A stretch of 64,000 bases of DNA from Virgibacillus necropolis (GTDB lineage: Bacteria; Bacillota; Bacilli; Bacillales; Amphibacillaceae), in assembly GCF_002224365.1 (NCBI RefSeq), contig NZ_CP022437.1, positions 3,100,001 to 3,164,000 on the forward strand, read 5' to 3'. The notes beneath the pieces were generated by a model that was not told the origin of the DNA, made no database searches, and saw nothing but the letters and a program-made list of their open reading frames with translations. This document shows, one piece after another, positions 25,858 to 35,555 of this stretch (the stretch's first letter is position 1; the number at the start of each line of letters is the position of its first letter). Made by a program: the position numbers and the translations under genes.

Positions 25858-27078
25858 CTATAAGCTTCCGTACACAACTTTACCTTTAACCATTACTGCA
25901 TTTCGAATAGGTTTTCGTGCTACTAATTCAGCAGATGAAGCAGCATCTACAAATACGAAATCAGCCGGGTCTTCTTTCTTTGGCCACTGTTTTTCTCCTT
26001 GATCATTCAAAGGTGTTATCCCTTTTGTCGCCCACTTCAAGGCCTTTCGTAACTGATTTTCATCTTTAAGACCTGCCAGTTCACAAAATTTAGTTACCTT
26101 CTCCAATACATCACCTGTCCCATGTGGGCTCCAAGAGTCAAAAAATCCATCGCATCCAAAATGAACGTCAACACCATGCTTATCTAGCAACTGAACAGGA
26201 GGTAATGATTTGGTAAGGGGTATCGTCGACATAACTGCCACCTTTTGTTCTGCTAATCGTTCAGCAAGCTGTTGTGCTCGAATTTCTGGAACCTCTCCGA
26301 TACAAAACGCATGACTAATTGCGCTCCGTCCTCGCCAACCTGAATCTGCTGTCATATCCAACCATTTATCAATGGTATACCACCCCATATGCCCCCCATC
26401 ATGAAGGTGAATATCTACATCTGCATCGAACTCTGTAGCAATATCCATCGTTGTATACAATGACTTTTCAATCGACCGATCAATTCCAGCTGGATCTAAT
26501 CCACCGACCATGGTTGCTCCAGATCGCATAGCTTCCTTCATTAAATGTGGAACTTCATCCCTAAGCAGTCCGTGTTGCGGGAATGCAATTATATCTGCAG
26601 TAACAATCCCTTTATAATCTTCTAACGCTGCTAAAACTCCTTCAAGATTTTTCAATCCTATGTAGGGATCAATGTTTACATGTGTTCGAATATGTGTCGA
26701 CCCTTGAGATAAAAGCGTTTCAATCATTGTTTTCGCACGTTGCTTCGTAGTAGGAGCTAGTTCTACAAGTTCTTCAGCCTCATGATGTAGTCTCTCCTTT
26801 AAATTTCGAACCGGTTTACACGATTTCCACCCTAAACTCATATACGTTTTATCTAGATGATTATGCATTTCTTTAAAGGTAGGCACAGCTAAAAGTCCTT
26901 TAGCATCTAGCTTTTCACTTTCCCCATCAGGAATAGAAATGTTTTCTTCAATTTGATCGACAATCTTTCCTCCTTCGACTTTTAAATGAAAAATACCCGT
27001 TTTTGTAAAGACGTATCCTTCCTCATCTGTATAACTTCCCGTTTCCAACTTTATATTTTGAATCCACATTGTCTCCAT
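25858..27078 (-). CDS. Cytosine-deaminase-like (CodA/AtzC family) amidohydrolase, paralogue 1
   Basis: 406 residues with the CodA-type metal set: EMHNHLDKTY, RTHVNIDPYIG, AFPQHGLL, DIHLHDGG, SHAFC and FGCDGFFDSWSPHGTG. Such enzymes hydrolyse an amine or imine from cytosine, creatinine-like or triazine rings. It is 5 bp downstream of a second paralogue and in the operon of a peptide-type binding protein, so both probably process an imported compound. The substrate is not deducible. AGGAGG lies 11-12 nt before ATG 27078, slightly long. Its stop codon abuts the target duplication of a MITE-like insertion. Confidence 0.83.
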   Translation of the reverse strand: METMWIQNIKLETGSYTDEEGYVFTKTGIFHLKVEGGKIVDQIEENISIPDGESEKLDAKGLLAVPTFKEMHNHLDKTYMSLGWKSCKPVRNLKERLHHEAEELVELAPTTKQRAKTMIETLLSQGSTHIRTHVNIDPYIGLKNLEGVLAALEDYKGIVTADIIAFPQHGLLRDEVPHLMKEAMRSGATMVGGLDPAGIDRSIEKSLYTTMDIATEFDADVDIHLHDGGHMGWYTIDKWLDMTADSGWRGRSAISHAFCIGEVPEIRAQQLAERLAEQKVAVMSTIPLTKSLPPVQLLDKHGVDVHFGCDGFFDSWSPHGTGDVLEKVTKFCELAGLKDENQLRKALKWATKGITPLNDQGEKQWPKKEDPADFVFVDAASSAELVARKPIRNAVMVKGKVVYGSL

Positions 27079-27082
27079 TGAT

Positions 27083-28330
27083 TTAAAAACCTCCTGTCTC
27101 TACTTGAACCGCATCCTTATTGATTTCGATCTTTTTTCCTTGATGAATAGTATGAGAAATCGATTTTCTACGTGCCACAGCTTCCGCAGAACAACTTGCA
27201 TCGACAAGCAACATATTAGCTTGATCGCCAACCTTTGGCCATACTTGTTTACCTGACTCATTTAATGGGGCTATACCTCCACTTGCAAATTTCCAAGCTT
27301 GGCTCAACGATTTTTCATCTATTAATTTAAAACGTTCCGCTAATATACTCAGTTTTTCAATTGTATTTCCAGTTCCAAAAGGACTCCAATGATCTGTTAA
27401 GCTATCATGCCCCACAGATACAGGTATACCGGCCTTATCTAATGTAAAAATTGGAACTGTTGGACGGTTAATTGGTATGGTAGAAGTAATATCAATTTGT
27501 GCAGATTGAAGCATTTCAATTGTTTCCTTTAAATCATTACCTGATAGATCTCCAAGTGCCAGCGCGTGGCTAATAGTCACTTTACCTTCTAGGCTAGCTT
27601 GCTTTGTTAAAGTAGCTAGTTTATCAAATGTGAATGCACCAAGTGAATCCGGGTCATGCAGGTGAATGTCCATCCCGGCCCCAGCCTGAACAGCAATATC
27701 GACCATCGTTTCTAATGACCGGTCAATATCACGGTCAACTGTGGCTGGATCAACACCCCCAACCAAGGTTGCTCCCGATTGCATCGCTTCACGCATTAAG
27801 CCCTCTACATTGCTACGGAGTAATCCATGCTGTGGAAATGCAACAATTTCATATGTCAGTTGATTTTTATAACGTTCAAGTACGTTGACTGTTACCTCAA
27901 GATTTTTCAACCCAATTGATGGATCAATATTACAATGGGTACGAATATGGGTATGCCCCTGATCTAGTAGATGCTGTACTACTCTTTCAGCTCTTTTCTC
28001 TGCCACCGCCAACTGTTTCGGTAACAGCTTTTGTTCTTCTTCTATTCTAGTAAAAATGCCTTTCGTAATAGGCTTACATGCTTTCCATGGACCACTAAAG
28101 TAAGTTTTATCGATATGGATATGCATTTCGCGAAGAGATGGCATCAACAACTGACCATTAGCCTCAAGGATAGCCACATCTTCTGGAACCTCAATTGAAT
28201 CATTACTTTCTACAATAACGCCCTGTCTCACTAGGATATCTTTCTTTTCCGTCTTCGTTTTAATGGTTACTCCGTCTTGCTCTTCAAACCCTGTTTCTAA
28301 CCGGGCATTTTTAATTAGTAAGTTTTGCAC
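27083..28330 (-). CDS. Cytosine-deaminase-like (CodA/AtzC family) amidohydrolase, paralogue 2
   Basis: 415 residues, similar along its length to the downstream paralogue: EMHIHIDKTYF, RTHCNIDPSIGLKNLE, AFPQHGLLRSN, DIHLHDPD, SHALALGD, VGHDSLTDHWSPFGTG. The region around the last metal Asp differs (HDSLTDHW against CDGFFDSW), suggesting different substrates or consecutive steps. GTG 28330 follows AAGGAGG. It lies 60 bp downstream of the binding lipoprotein gene, in one transcription unit. Confidence 0.83.
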   Translation of the reverse strand: MQNLLIKNARLETGFEEQDGVTIKTKTEKKDILVRQGVIVESNDSIEVPEDVAILEANGQLLMPSLREMHIHIDKTYFSGPWKACKPITKGIFTRIEEEQKLLPKQLAVAEKRAERVVQHLLDQGHTHIRTHCNIDPSIGLKNLEVTVNVLERYKNQLTYEIVAFPQHGLLRSNVEGLMREAMQSGATLVGGVDPATVDRDIDRSLETMVDIAVQAGAGMDIHLHDPDSLGAFTFDKLATLTKQASLEGKVTISHALALGDLSGNDLKETIEMLQSAQIDITSTIPINRPTVPIFTLDKAGIPVSVGHDSLTDHWSPFGTGNTIEKLSILAERFKLIDEKSLSQAWKFASGGIAPLNESGKQVWPKVGDQANMLLVDASCSAEAVARRKSISHTIHQGKKIEINKDAVQVETGGF

Positions 28331-28389
28331 GAAAATATTCCTCCTTAAAATAAGAGGGGGAAGATAATCCCCCTCCAGTGGTGTTTTTC

Positions 28390-29976
28390 TTATTTCACAG
28401 TGGCATCGTTTATCATGAGATAACTAGCAGCACTTAACCAAAAGTTTTCTACATTGTTGTTGTATACCGCAAGATGTTCGTAATTCCGAATAGGAATGTA
28501 TACTGCCTCTTCCATTTCAATTTGCATTGCTTTTTCGTACAATTCTTTACGCTTATCTGGGCTTGTTTCTCGACGTGCAGCTTCAATTAATTGGTCGACT
28601 TTTTCATTTGTGTAATAGAAATGGTTCCCGGGTGGTCCATGGGAATCGGAATGGAACAAATTATACTGGTTATAATCACCATCGCCTGTTGCATTTCCCC
28701 ATCCACCGATGAACATATCGTGATCCCCACTATCCACAGCAGAAATATAGGCACCATACTCAAGCACTTGGATTTCAATATCTACTCCTATGCCTTTGAG
28801 TTGGGATTTTATAACCTCAGCCATACTTACTCTTTCTTTACGATCGCTTGTGATCAATGTTAGACTAACTCCGTCCTCAAATCCCGCTTCTTTCATTAAT
28901 TCTTTGGCCTTGTTAATGTTATACTCATACGGCTCAATATTTTCACTATATCCAAAAACTTTAGGACTCATAGCAGAGTTAGCTAGTGTGCCAATATTAT
29001 TATATATACCGTCAATAATCGCACTTCGTTCAATTGCATGACTAATGGCTTGACGTAGCTTCACATTATCTAATGGAGCATTCTGAGTGTTAAAACCAAC
29101 ATACTCAACCGCTAAGCCATCAGTCCGGTAAAGATTCAATGTATCTGAATTGTTGATACGCTCAATTTCTGAAACCGGGACCTGATCGGTAATATGCGCT
29201 TCTCCAGTTTCAATCATTGCAAGTCTTGTTGCAGATTCAGGAACTACCTGGAAAACGACCTTATCAATATTCGGTTTCTCACCCCAGTAATCTTCGTTTT
29301 TAACAAGCGTAATATCCTGTCCAGAATTCCAAGATTCAAAAGTGAATGGGCCAGTTCCTACCGGATGAGCAGCCAATGATTCCGGATTCTCGGAAATTAC
29401 CTTGGGACTGATAATACTTCCTTCATTGCTTGCCAGAATAGAGAGAAGTGGAGCATATGGTGCATTAAGAAGCAACTGAACCGTCGTCTCATCAATTACT
29501 TTTACTTCTTCAATCATACTTAGCTTATCACGCTGAGGCGATTCCGTAGCTGGATCAAGCAAACGATCAAATGTGGCTTTCACAGCCTCTGCGTTAAAGG
29601 GAGCTCCATCATGAAAAGTAATTCCTTCATTTAATTTAAATTCCCAAGTATTTTCATCTATCTGTTTCCACTCTTTTGCTAACTTCGGAACAATTTCCAT
29701 ATCTTTATTAAAGGCAACAAGCGTCTCATACACCTTTTGATAAATAATATTTGCAGAAGGAATATTTGTAATAAAATGTGGATCAAGGTTTGTCGCATCG
29801 GCTTGAATGGCAATTTTCAATGTTCCTCCTCCCGTATTCCCTTCTTTTGTATCTTTTTTATCTGTCTCTTCAGCCCCGCCACTTGTCGAACATGCTTGAA
29901 GAATCATAATCGTAAGTAAAAGGATTATAAGAGTTAAACAAGACTTCCTGCGAACGAAACGTTTTAACATAGTCAT
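28390..29976 (-). CDS. ABC transporter substrate-binding lipoprotein (DppA/OppA family)
   Basis: 528 residues. Lipoprotein signal with the lipobox LQAC (Cys near residue 29), then a type 5 solute-binding protein: KIAIQADATNLDPHFITN, KEWKQIDENTWEFKLNEGITF, GTGPFTFESWNSGQDI and a C-terminal NNVENFWLSA. It captures an extracellular ligand for the Dpp-type permease and ATPases encoded divergently at 30.2-34.0 kb. Being in an operon with two deaminase-like amidohydrolases, its ligand is probably the nitrogen compound they degrade, not an ordinary peptide. Confidence 0.92.
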   Translation of the reverse strand: MTMLKRFVRRKSCLTLIILLLTIMILQACSTSGGAEETDKKDTKEGNTGGGTLKIAIQADATNLDPHFITNIPSANIIYQKVYETLVAFNKDMEIVPKLAKEWKQIDENTWEFKLNEGITFHDGAPFNAEAVKATFDRLLDPATESPQRDKLSMIEEVKVIDETTVQLLLNAPYAPLLSILASNEGSIISPKVISENPESLAAHPVGTGPFTFESWNSGQDITLVKNEDYWGEKPNIDKVVFQVVPESATRLAMIETGEAHITDQVPVSEIERINNSDTLNLYRTDGLAVEYVGFNTQNAPLDNVKLRQAISHAIERSAIIDGIYNNIGTLANSAMSPKVFGYSENIEPYEYNINKAKELMKEAGFEDGVSLTLITSDRKERVSMAEVIKSQLKGIGVDIEIQVLEYGAYISAVDSGDHDMFIGGWGNATGDGDYNQYNLFHSDSHGPPGNHFYYTNEKVDQLIEAARRETSPDKRKELYEKAMQIEMEEAVYIPIRNYEHLAVYNNNVENFWLSAASYLMINDATVK

Positions 29977-30176
29977 ACATTGATCATCCCTTTCGATTTT
30001 GTGATTGCTACTGCACCACTTATTAGCATTATAAGAGATAATAGTTTATTTTTTTTGCAGTATTCTTACAATTTTTTAAGATATTTTGACAATTTGGAAT
30101 AATAGGATTTACTTTCATCTAGAATCCTCTATTCTTAAGGTACAAAGTAACAGTGAATTTAAAAAGGAGGTCCATT

Positions 30177-31082
30177 ATGGAAGCACAATTAAAACCGCAA
30201 CAAGATTCGATATCCTTCAATGAGATTCGAAGACAACAACGAATAGAAAGAATGAAAACATTTATCGAAAAACTAGTTCGAAATAAGGCTGCATTAGTAG
30301 GAGGATTAATTGTTCTATTTTATTTGATGATCGCACTATTCGCCCCACTTCTTGCACCTTATAGCCCGTTTGCGATTGATTTACCAAATAAACTTCAGGC
30401 ACCATCATTTGAACATTGGATGGGTACTGATGACAAAGGTAGAGACATTCTAAGTCGTATCCTTTATGGTGCGCGTCTATCCATGTCGGTTGGAGTTGCG
30501 GCTGTGGCGTTCGGAGCTTTTTTCGGAATTATTATGGGGATGGCGGCAGGCTATTATGGCGGATTAATTGACTCGATTCTCAGCCGAGTGCTTGATGTTA
30601 TGCTTGCATTTCCTGGGATCTTGTTAGCATTGGCAATTATCAGTGCTCTAGGTCCGAGCCTATTCAATGTAACAGTAGCTGTTGGTGTGTTTTCCGTACC
30701 ATTATTTGCACGAATTGCACGTGGCTCAACGATGGAAGTACGTAAACTAGAATATGTTGACGCCATTCGCTCCCTCGGGGCCCATGATGGAACAATCATC
30801 TTCAGGCATATATTACCTAATATTTTGTCACCCTTAATTGTACAAGGAACTTTACGCCTAGCGACGGCAATTCTATCAGCTGCGGGACTATCGTTTCTCG
30901 GACTGGGAGCACAGCCACCTTCACCTGAATGGGGTGCAATGCTTTCAAATGGACGTGACTTTATATTCAGTGCACCATATATGGCCATTTTCCCGGGTTT
31001 AACAATTGCGTTGTTAGTAATGGGTTGTAACCTGTTTGGTGACGGCTTGCGTGATGCACTCGATCCAAGAATGAAATCATAA
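30177..31082 (+). CDS. ABC transporter permease, DppC/OppC type
   Basis: 301 residues from ATG 30177, preceded by AAAAAGGAGG; a GTG eight codons earlier is less well placed. Six membrane segments, the HWMGTDDKGRDILSRILYGARLS motif of OppC-type permeases, and the EAA loop near RSLGAHDGTIIFRHILPNI. First gene of a plus-strand operon (C-B-D-F order) divergent from the binding protein. Confidence 0.93.
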   Translation: MEAQLKPQQDSISFNEIRRQQRIERMKTFIEKLVRNKAALVGGLIVLFYLMIALFAPLLAPYSPFAIDLPNKLQAPSFEHWMGTDDKGRDILSRILYGARLSMSVGVAAVAFGAFFGIIMGMAAGYYGGLIDSILSRVLDVMLAFPGILLALAIISALGPSLFNVTVAVGVFSVPLFARIARGSTMEVRKLEYVDAIRSLGAHDGTIIFRHILPNILSPLIVQGTLRLATAILSAAGLSFLGLGAQPPSPEWGAMLSNGRDFIFSAPYMAIFPGLTIALLVMGCNLFGDGLRDALDPRMKS

Positions 31083-31098
31083 AAAGGAGGAAAATTTT

Positions 31099-32019
31099 AT
31101 GCTCACTTTTATTATCAAACGATTACTTCAAACAATTCCAGTCATTCTCGGCATTACTTTAGTTATCTTTTTAATCATGCAAATGGTTCCGGGAGATTCA
31201 GCTCAAGTTCTTGCAGGTGAGGGTGCTTCACAAGAAACTATTGAAAATCTTAGGCACAGTCTTGGTTTAGATCGACCACTCCATGTTCAGTACTTCGATT
31301 ATATTCGTGGACTATTTCAAGGAGACCTTGGGGTTTCAGCTAAAAGCCATCAGCCTGTTATTGATGAAATCTTGGCACGACTTCCAATAACAATTGAGCT
31401 TGCGTTTTATAGTACTTTAATTACCATCATTCTCGGTATGACTGCAGGAATAATTTCAGCGGTTCGCCCATACTCATTGTCAGATATGAGCGTTACGGTT
31501 GTTGCGCTGCTCGGAATCTCTTTCCCTAGTTTTTGGTTGGGTTTGATTCTAATGTACATTTTTTCAGTGGAGTTACAGTGGTTTCCAGTTGCTGGATGGG
31601 AGAGTATTAGTCACATGGTTTTACCGGCCTTTACGCTTGGAGCAGGTGGTGCCGCGATTGTTGCTAGAATGACTCGTTCAAGCATGCTTGAAGTTGTAAG
31701 GCAGGATTATATTCGTACCGCACGTGCAAAAGGGATTAAAAGCTATCTAGTAATTTACAAACACGCGTTAAGAAATGCTTTAATTCCTGTCATTACAGTT
31801 GTTGGACTCCAATTCGGTGCTTTGCTTGGTGGTACTGTTTTGATTGAATCGGTATTTGCTATAAATGGACTTGGACGTCTAATAGTAGAATCCATCCGAA
31901 TGCGTGATATACCAATGGTACAGGGTGCAATACTAGTCGCCTCTCTAGTATTCGTAATTGTTAACTTGTTTGTTGATATTTTATACCGATTTTTCAACCG
32001 TCGAATTGACTTAAATTAA
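31099..32019 (+). CDS. ABC transporter permease, DppB/OppB type
   Basis: 306 residues with six membrane segments, N-terminal FIIKRLLQTIPVILGITLV, the early GLDRPLHVQYFDYIRGLFQG motif and the EAA loop RTARAKGIKSYLVIYKHAL. Partner of the preceding permease; 16 bp between the genes. AAAAAGGAGG precedes ATG 31099. Confidence 0.94.
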   Translation: MLTFIIKRLLQTIPVILGITLVIFLIMQMVPGDSAQVLAGEGASQETIENLRHSLGLDRPLHVQYFDYIRGLFQGDLGVSAKSHQPVIDEILARLPITIELAFYSTLITIILGMTAGIISAVRPYSLSDMSVTVVALLGISFPSFWLGLILMYIFSVELQWFPVAGWESISHMVLPAFTLGAGGAAIVARMTRSSMLEVVRQDYIRTARAKGIKSYLVIYKHALRNALIPVITVVGLQFGALLGGTVLIESVFAINGLGRLIVESIRMRDIPMVQGAILVASLVFVIVNLFVDILYRFFNRRIDLN

Positions 32020-32035
32020 AGGGAGTGATTTCACA

Positions 32036-33043
32036 ATGAAACAAGAAAAAGTACTTGAAATTGATCAACTAAAAACTTATTTCCAAACAAAGAAAGGCGT
32101 TGGTAAAGTTGTTGACGGCATTGATCTAGTTCTTCATAAAGGAGAAACGCTTGGTATTGTTGGGGAGTCTGGTTGCGGAAAAAGTATGACATCCTTGTCA
32201 ATTTTACAACTTATTCCAGACCCTGGGAAAATTGTAGCGGGGTCGATTCGCTTAAATAACGAGGAGTTGATTGGTAAGTCTGAAAAGCAAATGCGGACTA
32301 TACGTGGAAATCAAATATCAATGATTTTCCAGGAACCGATGACATCTTTAAACCCTGTCATTTCAGTAGGAGAACAAATCGCCGAAACCATTCGGGAACA
32401 TCAGGGATTGAGCCGAAAACAGGCCTTTAAAAAAAGTATTGAAATGCTTGAACTAGTTGGAATACCTTCACCAGAACAACGTGCGAAACAAGAGCCATTT
32501 CAATTAAGCGGTGGTATGCGTCAACGCGTTATGATTGCAATGGCCCTAGCTTGCAACCCTGAAGTATTAATCGCTGATGAGCCAACCACAGCACTCGATG
32601 TGACAATTCAATCACAAATTATAAAGTTAATGAAAGACCTACAAAAAAAGCTCAATATGGGAGTTGTCTTCATTACCCATGACCTCGGTGTTGTAGCAGA
32701 AACATGTGACAAAGTAGCCGTCATGTATGCTGGGGAAATTGTGGAATACTCCACAACCGAAAAACTATTTCGTCATCCTAAGCATCCTTACACAAAAGGA
32801 CTTCTCCGGTCACTACCGAAACTTTATGAAGATCAGGAAGAACTGATGGCAATGGAGGGTAGCATCCCTAGTCCCTTCAAAGAACACCAAGGATGTAAGT
32901 TTGCTGATCGCTGTCCAATTGTCGAAGAGTCCTGTCACCATATACATCCTAATCTCAAAATCAGTTCAGACGAATCATATCAAGTTCGCTGCTTACTTCA
33001 TCAAGATGATAAAGAGATTAAGGAAGGAGTGAGTATCTCATGA
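32036..33043 (+). CDS. ABC transporter ATP-binding protein, DppD/OppD type
   Basis: 335 residues: Walker A GESGCGKS, signature LSGGMRQR, Walker B VLIADEPTTALD, and the C-terminal oligopeptide extension with Cys-containing GCKFADRCPIVEESC that can hold an iron-sulphur cluster. AAAGGGAG precedes ATG 32036; the stop overlaps the next gene's start. Confidence 0.95.
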   Translation: MKQEKVLEIDQLKTYFQTKKGVGKVVDGIDLVLHKGETLGIVGESGCGKSMTSLSILQLIPDPGKIVAGSIRLNNEELIGKSEKQMRTIRGNQISMIFQEPMTSLNPVISVGEQIAETIREHQGLSRKQAFKKSIEMLELVGIPSPEQRAKQEPFQLSGGMRQRVMIAMALACNPEVLIADEPTTALDVTIQSQIIKLMKDLQKKLNMGVVFITHDLGVVAETCDKVAVMYAGEIVEYSTTEKLFRHPKHPYTKGLLRSLPKLYEDQEELMAMEGSIPSPFKEHQGCKFADRCPIVEESCHHIHPNLKISSDESYQVRCLLHQDDKEIKEGVSIS

Positions 33044-34029
33044 TGGTCACAACAAAACCTTTACTTGAAGTAAAACACCTAAAACAATATTTTTCGGTTA
33101 AAAGAGAATCCCCCTTTAAAGCAAAACAATATGTTAAAGCCGTGGATGATATTTCTTTTGACGTTGAAGAGGGTACAACATTAAGTATAGTTGGAGAATC
33201 TGGTTGCGGAAAGTCTACAACCGGGCGTGCTATTCTTAGACTGGAAAACCCAACAGATGGAGAAATTCATTTTGAAGGACGTGATCTAGCTAAGTTATCA
33301 CGTAAAGAATTAAAGGAGGTTCGTGGTGATATCCAAGTGATTTTTCAGGATCCTTTTGCATCACTTAATCCAAGAAGAACTATCCGCCAAATGCTGAACG
33401 AAGCAATGGAAATACAAAACGTACTACGAAAGTCTGAACGCGAGGATCGGATGCTTAAACTTATGTCACTTGTTGGACTCACCCCTGATTCCTTGGAGCG
33501 TTTACCCCACGAATTTAGCGGTGGCCAACGTCAACGTATCGGTATTGCTAGAGCCTTATCCGTTAACCCTAAAATGATTATTTGTGATGAAGCTGTTTCC
33601 GCTCTTGATGTGTCAATTCAAGCGCAGGTATTAAACTTACTCAAAAAACTTCAGAAACAATTTAACATGACATATGTCTTTGTCTCGCATGACTTAAGTG
33701 TTGTTCGTCATATTTCAGACCGCATCATGGTTATGTATCTTGGCAAGGTGGTGGAGATTGCCGATAAACATTCATTATTTGGTAAACCCCTCCATCCTTA
33801 TACAAAAGCACTGTTATCATCAATTCCTGTTCCTGACTTAGATGTGAAGAGGAATGTTATTGAAATTAAAGGAGACGTACCCTCACCAATTAATCCTCCA
33901 TCCGGATGTCGTTTTCATACGCGTTGTCCATTTGCGACGGAATATTGTAGCGAGGTCGAACCAAAGTTAAAAACATTTGATAATGATCATATAGTCGCTT
34001 GTCATTATGCTGAGAAATTCTTATCTTAA
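33040..34029 (+). CDS. ABC transporter ATP-binding protein, DppF/OppF type
   Basis: 329 residues: Walker A GESGCGKS, signature FSGGQRQR, Walker B IICDEAVSALD (Ala replaces the more usual Pro), and the C-terminal GCRFHTRCPFATEYC motif. ATGATG at 33040 overlaps the dppD-like stop by four bases. Last gene of the transporter operon; the two-component genes follow after 58 bp. Confidence 0.94.
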   Translation: MMVTTKPLLEVKHLKQYFSVKRESPFKAKQYVKAVDDISFDVEEGTTLSIVGESGCGKSTTGRAILRLENPTDGEIHFEGRDLAKLSRKELKEVRGDIQVIFQDPFASLNPRRTIRQMLNEAMEIQNVLRKSEREDRMLKLMSLVGLTPDSLERLPHEFSGGQRQRIGIARALSVNPKMIICDEAVSALDVSIQAQVLNLLKKLQKQFNMTYVFVSHDLSVVRHISDRIMVMYLGKVVEIADKHSLFGKPLHPYTKALLSSIPVPDLDVKRNVIEIKGDVPSPINPPSGCRFHTRCPFATEYCSEVEPKLKTFDNDHIVACHYAEKFLS

Positions 34030-34087
34030 TCCAATATATATTCATGTATAATGTAACTAACGATCTTAAAGGATGGAGTCTGATGGT

Positions 34088-34840
34088 ATGATCAACCTAG
34101 AAACTCTTTCTATATATATTATGATTTGTGTATTAGCTCCTTTAATCGGGGCTTTTACACTTTTATTTTTATTCATATTTGAAAAACAAATAGACTCATT
34201 AAAAAGTAAGGCCAATCGCCTTGCACTTGAGCAGGAGCTACAACGTACGAGGTTTGACGTGCTGAGCCAGCAAATTCAACCCCACTTCTTCTTTAATACA
34301 TTAAATGTTATCATGAGCCTAGCTAGACTCGACCGTAAAAAAGATTTAATTAGCTCAATTGAAATTTTATCAAAGTTCTTTAAACACAAATTCACCAGTG
34401 ACCAATCACTATCAACAATTGAACAAGAGCTCCAATATACCAACTATTATTTAGATATACAAAAGCTACGATTCGGGGATCGCTTGCACGTAAAACAGCA
34501 TGTAGAGCCTAAAATACGTAATAAAATGATCCCAACATATGTTATTCAAACTTTCGTTGAGAATTGTTTTAAGCATGGATTTGAAAGATATCAAGGAAAC
34601 GCTGAATTAGTTATTAGCATTCATTCCTGTGATGAAGAAGTGATTCTAGAAGTATGGAATAACAAAGGTGAAGTTGGTCGAAGTGAAGCGAACTCTCAAC
34701 CAAAGCAGGAAGGCATAGGTTTAGAAAATGTAAGAGAAAGACTATTCTTACTCTTCCCTGATAAAAAAGCAGACTTGATTCTCATTGAAAGAGCCACTTT
34801 TACATTAGTTCGAATGGAATGGCCATTACAAGAACAGTAG
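34088..34840 (+). CDS. YesM/LytS-type sensor histidine kinase without extracellular sensor domain
   Basis: 250 residues from ATG 34088, chosen because GGAG at 34075-34078 gives 9-nt spacing; an ATG at 34073 lies inside the ribosome binding site. A single N-terminal membrane segment (YIMICVLAPLIGAFTLLFLF) and a short coiled coil precede the His_kinase motif QIQPHFFFNTLN (phospho-His), then HATPase motifs VENCFKHG and GIGLENVRERL. The sensing part is essentially absent, so the signal probably comes from a partner membrane protein, perhaps the SSS-fold protein encoded after the response regulator. Confidence 0.88.
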   Translation: MINLETLSIYIMICVLAPLIGAFTLLFLFIFEKQIDSLKSKANRLALEQELQRTRFDVLSQQIQPHFFFNTLNVIMSLARLDRKKDLISSIEILSKFFKHKFTSDQSLSTIEQELQYTNYYLDIQKLRFGDRLHVKQHVEPKIRNKMIPTYVIQTFVENCFKHGFERYQGNAELVISIHSCDEEVILEVWNNKGEVGRSEANSQPKQEGIGLENVRERLFLLFPDKKADLILIERATFTLVRMEWPLQEQ

Positions 34841-34862
34841 ATATACAAGGAGGGATATACTC

Positions 34863-35555
34863 GTGAATATTCTTTTAGTTGATGATGAGCAATTAGAACT
34901 TGAACAACTTGAATATCTTCTAAAACCTTTTTTTAACTTTAAATCTGTTTATAAAGCAAAAGATGCATCCAGAGCACTCGATATTGTAGATAAAGTAGCA
35001 ATTCAACTTGCTTTTGTTGATATTCAATTACCAGGAAAATCAGGTTTAGAGCTTGCCAAGCAATTTAAAAATGACTACCAAATAAAGGTTATCATGGTTA
35101 CTGCATTTCAATCATTCGAATATGCCCATCAAGCATTACGAATGGGGGTCGAGGATTACATTACAAAGCCTTTGATTGAGAGTGAACTTATTGAGGTTAT
35201 CCAACCTTATCTCCAGCAGGCAAACTTATCAGATATGGTTAACCAAACACTAGAAACGATTCACAATCGTTTCGATGAACGCCTCACTCTTGGGGAAATT
35301 GCTGATGACATCCATGTTAACAATGCTTATTTAAGTAGAAAATTTAATGAAGAGTTAAACACAAATTTCGCTAGTTATTTGAATAATTATCGGATTGAGA
35401 TGGCCAAACGAATGCTTAAAGAATCCCCTAGGATGAATATTTCACAAGTATCGGAAACATGCGGATTTAATAGTCAACACTATTTTAGTTCATTATTTAA
35501 AAAACAAACTGGATTGACTCCTCGTGAATTTCGCTTAAAGGATGTACAAATTTGA
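34863..35555 (+). CDS. Response regulator, REC plus AraC-type HTH
   Basis: 230 residues. REC domain with LVDDEQLE, phospho-acceptor in FVDIQLPGKSG (Asp about 54) and the conserved Lys in YITKPL. A C-terminal AraC double HTH follows (LTLGEIADDIHVNNAYLSRK, FNSQHYFSSLFKKQTGLTPREF). GTG 34863 follows GGAGGG. It forms a two-component pair with the preceding kinase and likely controls the adjacent Dpp-type transporter, the amidohydrolase operon or the downstream SSS protein. Confidence 0.93.
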   Translation: MNILLVDDEQLELEQLEYLLKPFFNFKSVYKAKDASRALDIVDKVAIQLAFVDIQLPGKSGLELAKQFKNDYQIKVIMVTAFQSFEYAHQALRMGVEDYITKPLIESELIEVIQPYLQQANLSDMVNQTLETIHNRFDERLTLGEIADDIHVNNAYLSRKFNEELNTNFASYLNNYRIEMAKRMLKESPRMNISQVSETCGFNSQHYFSSLFKKQTGLTPREFRLKDVQI

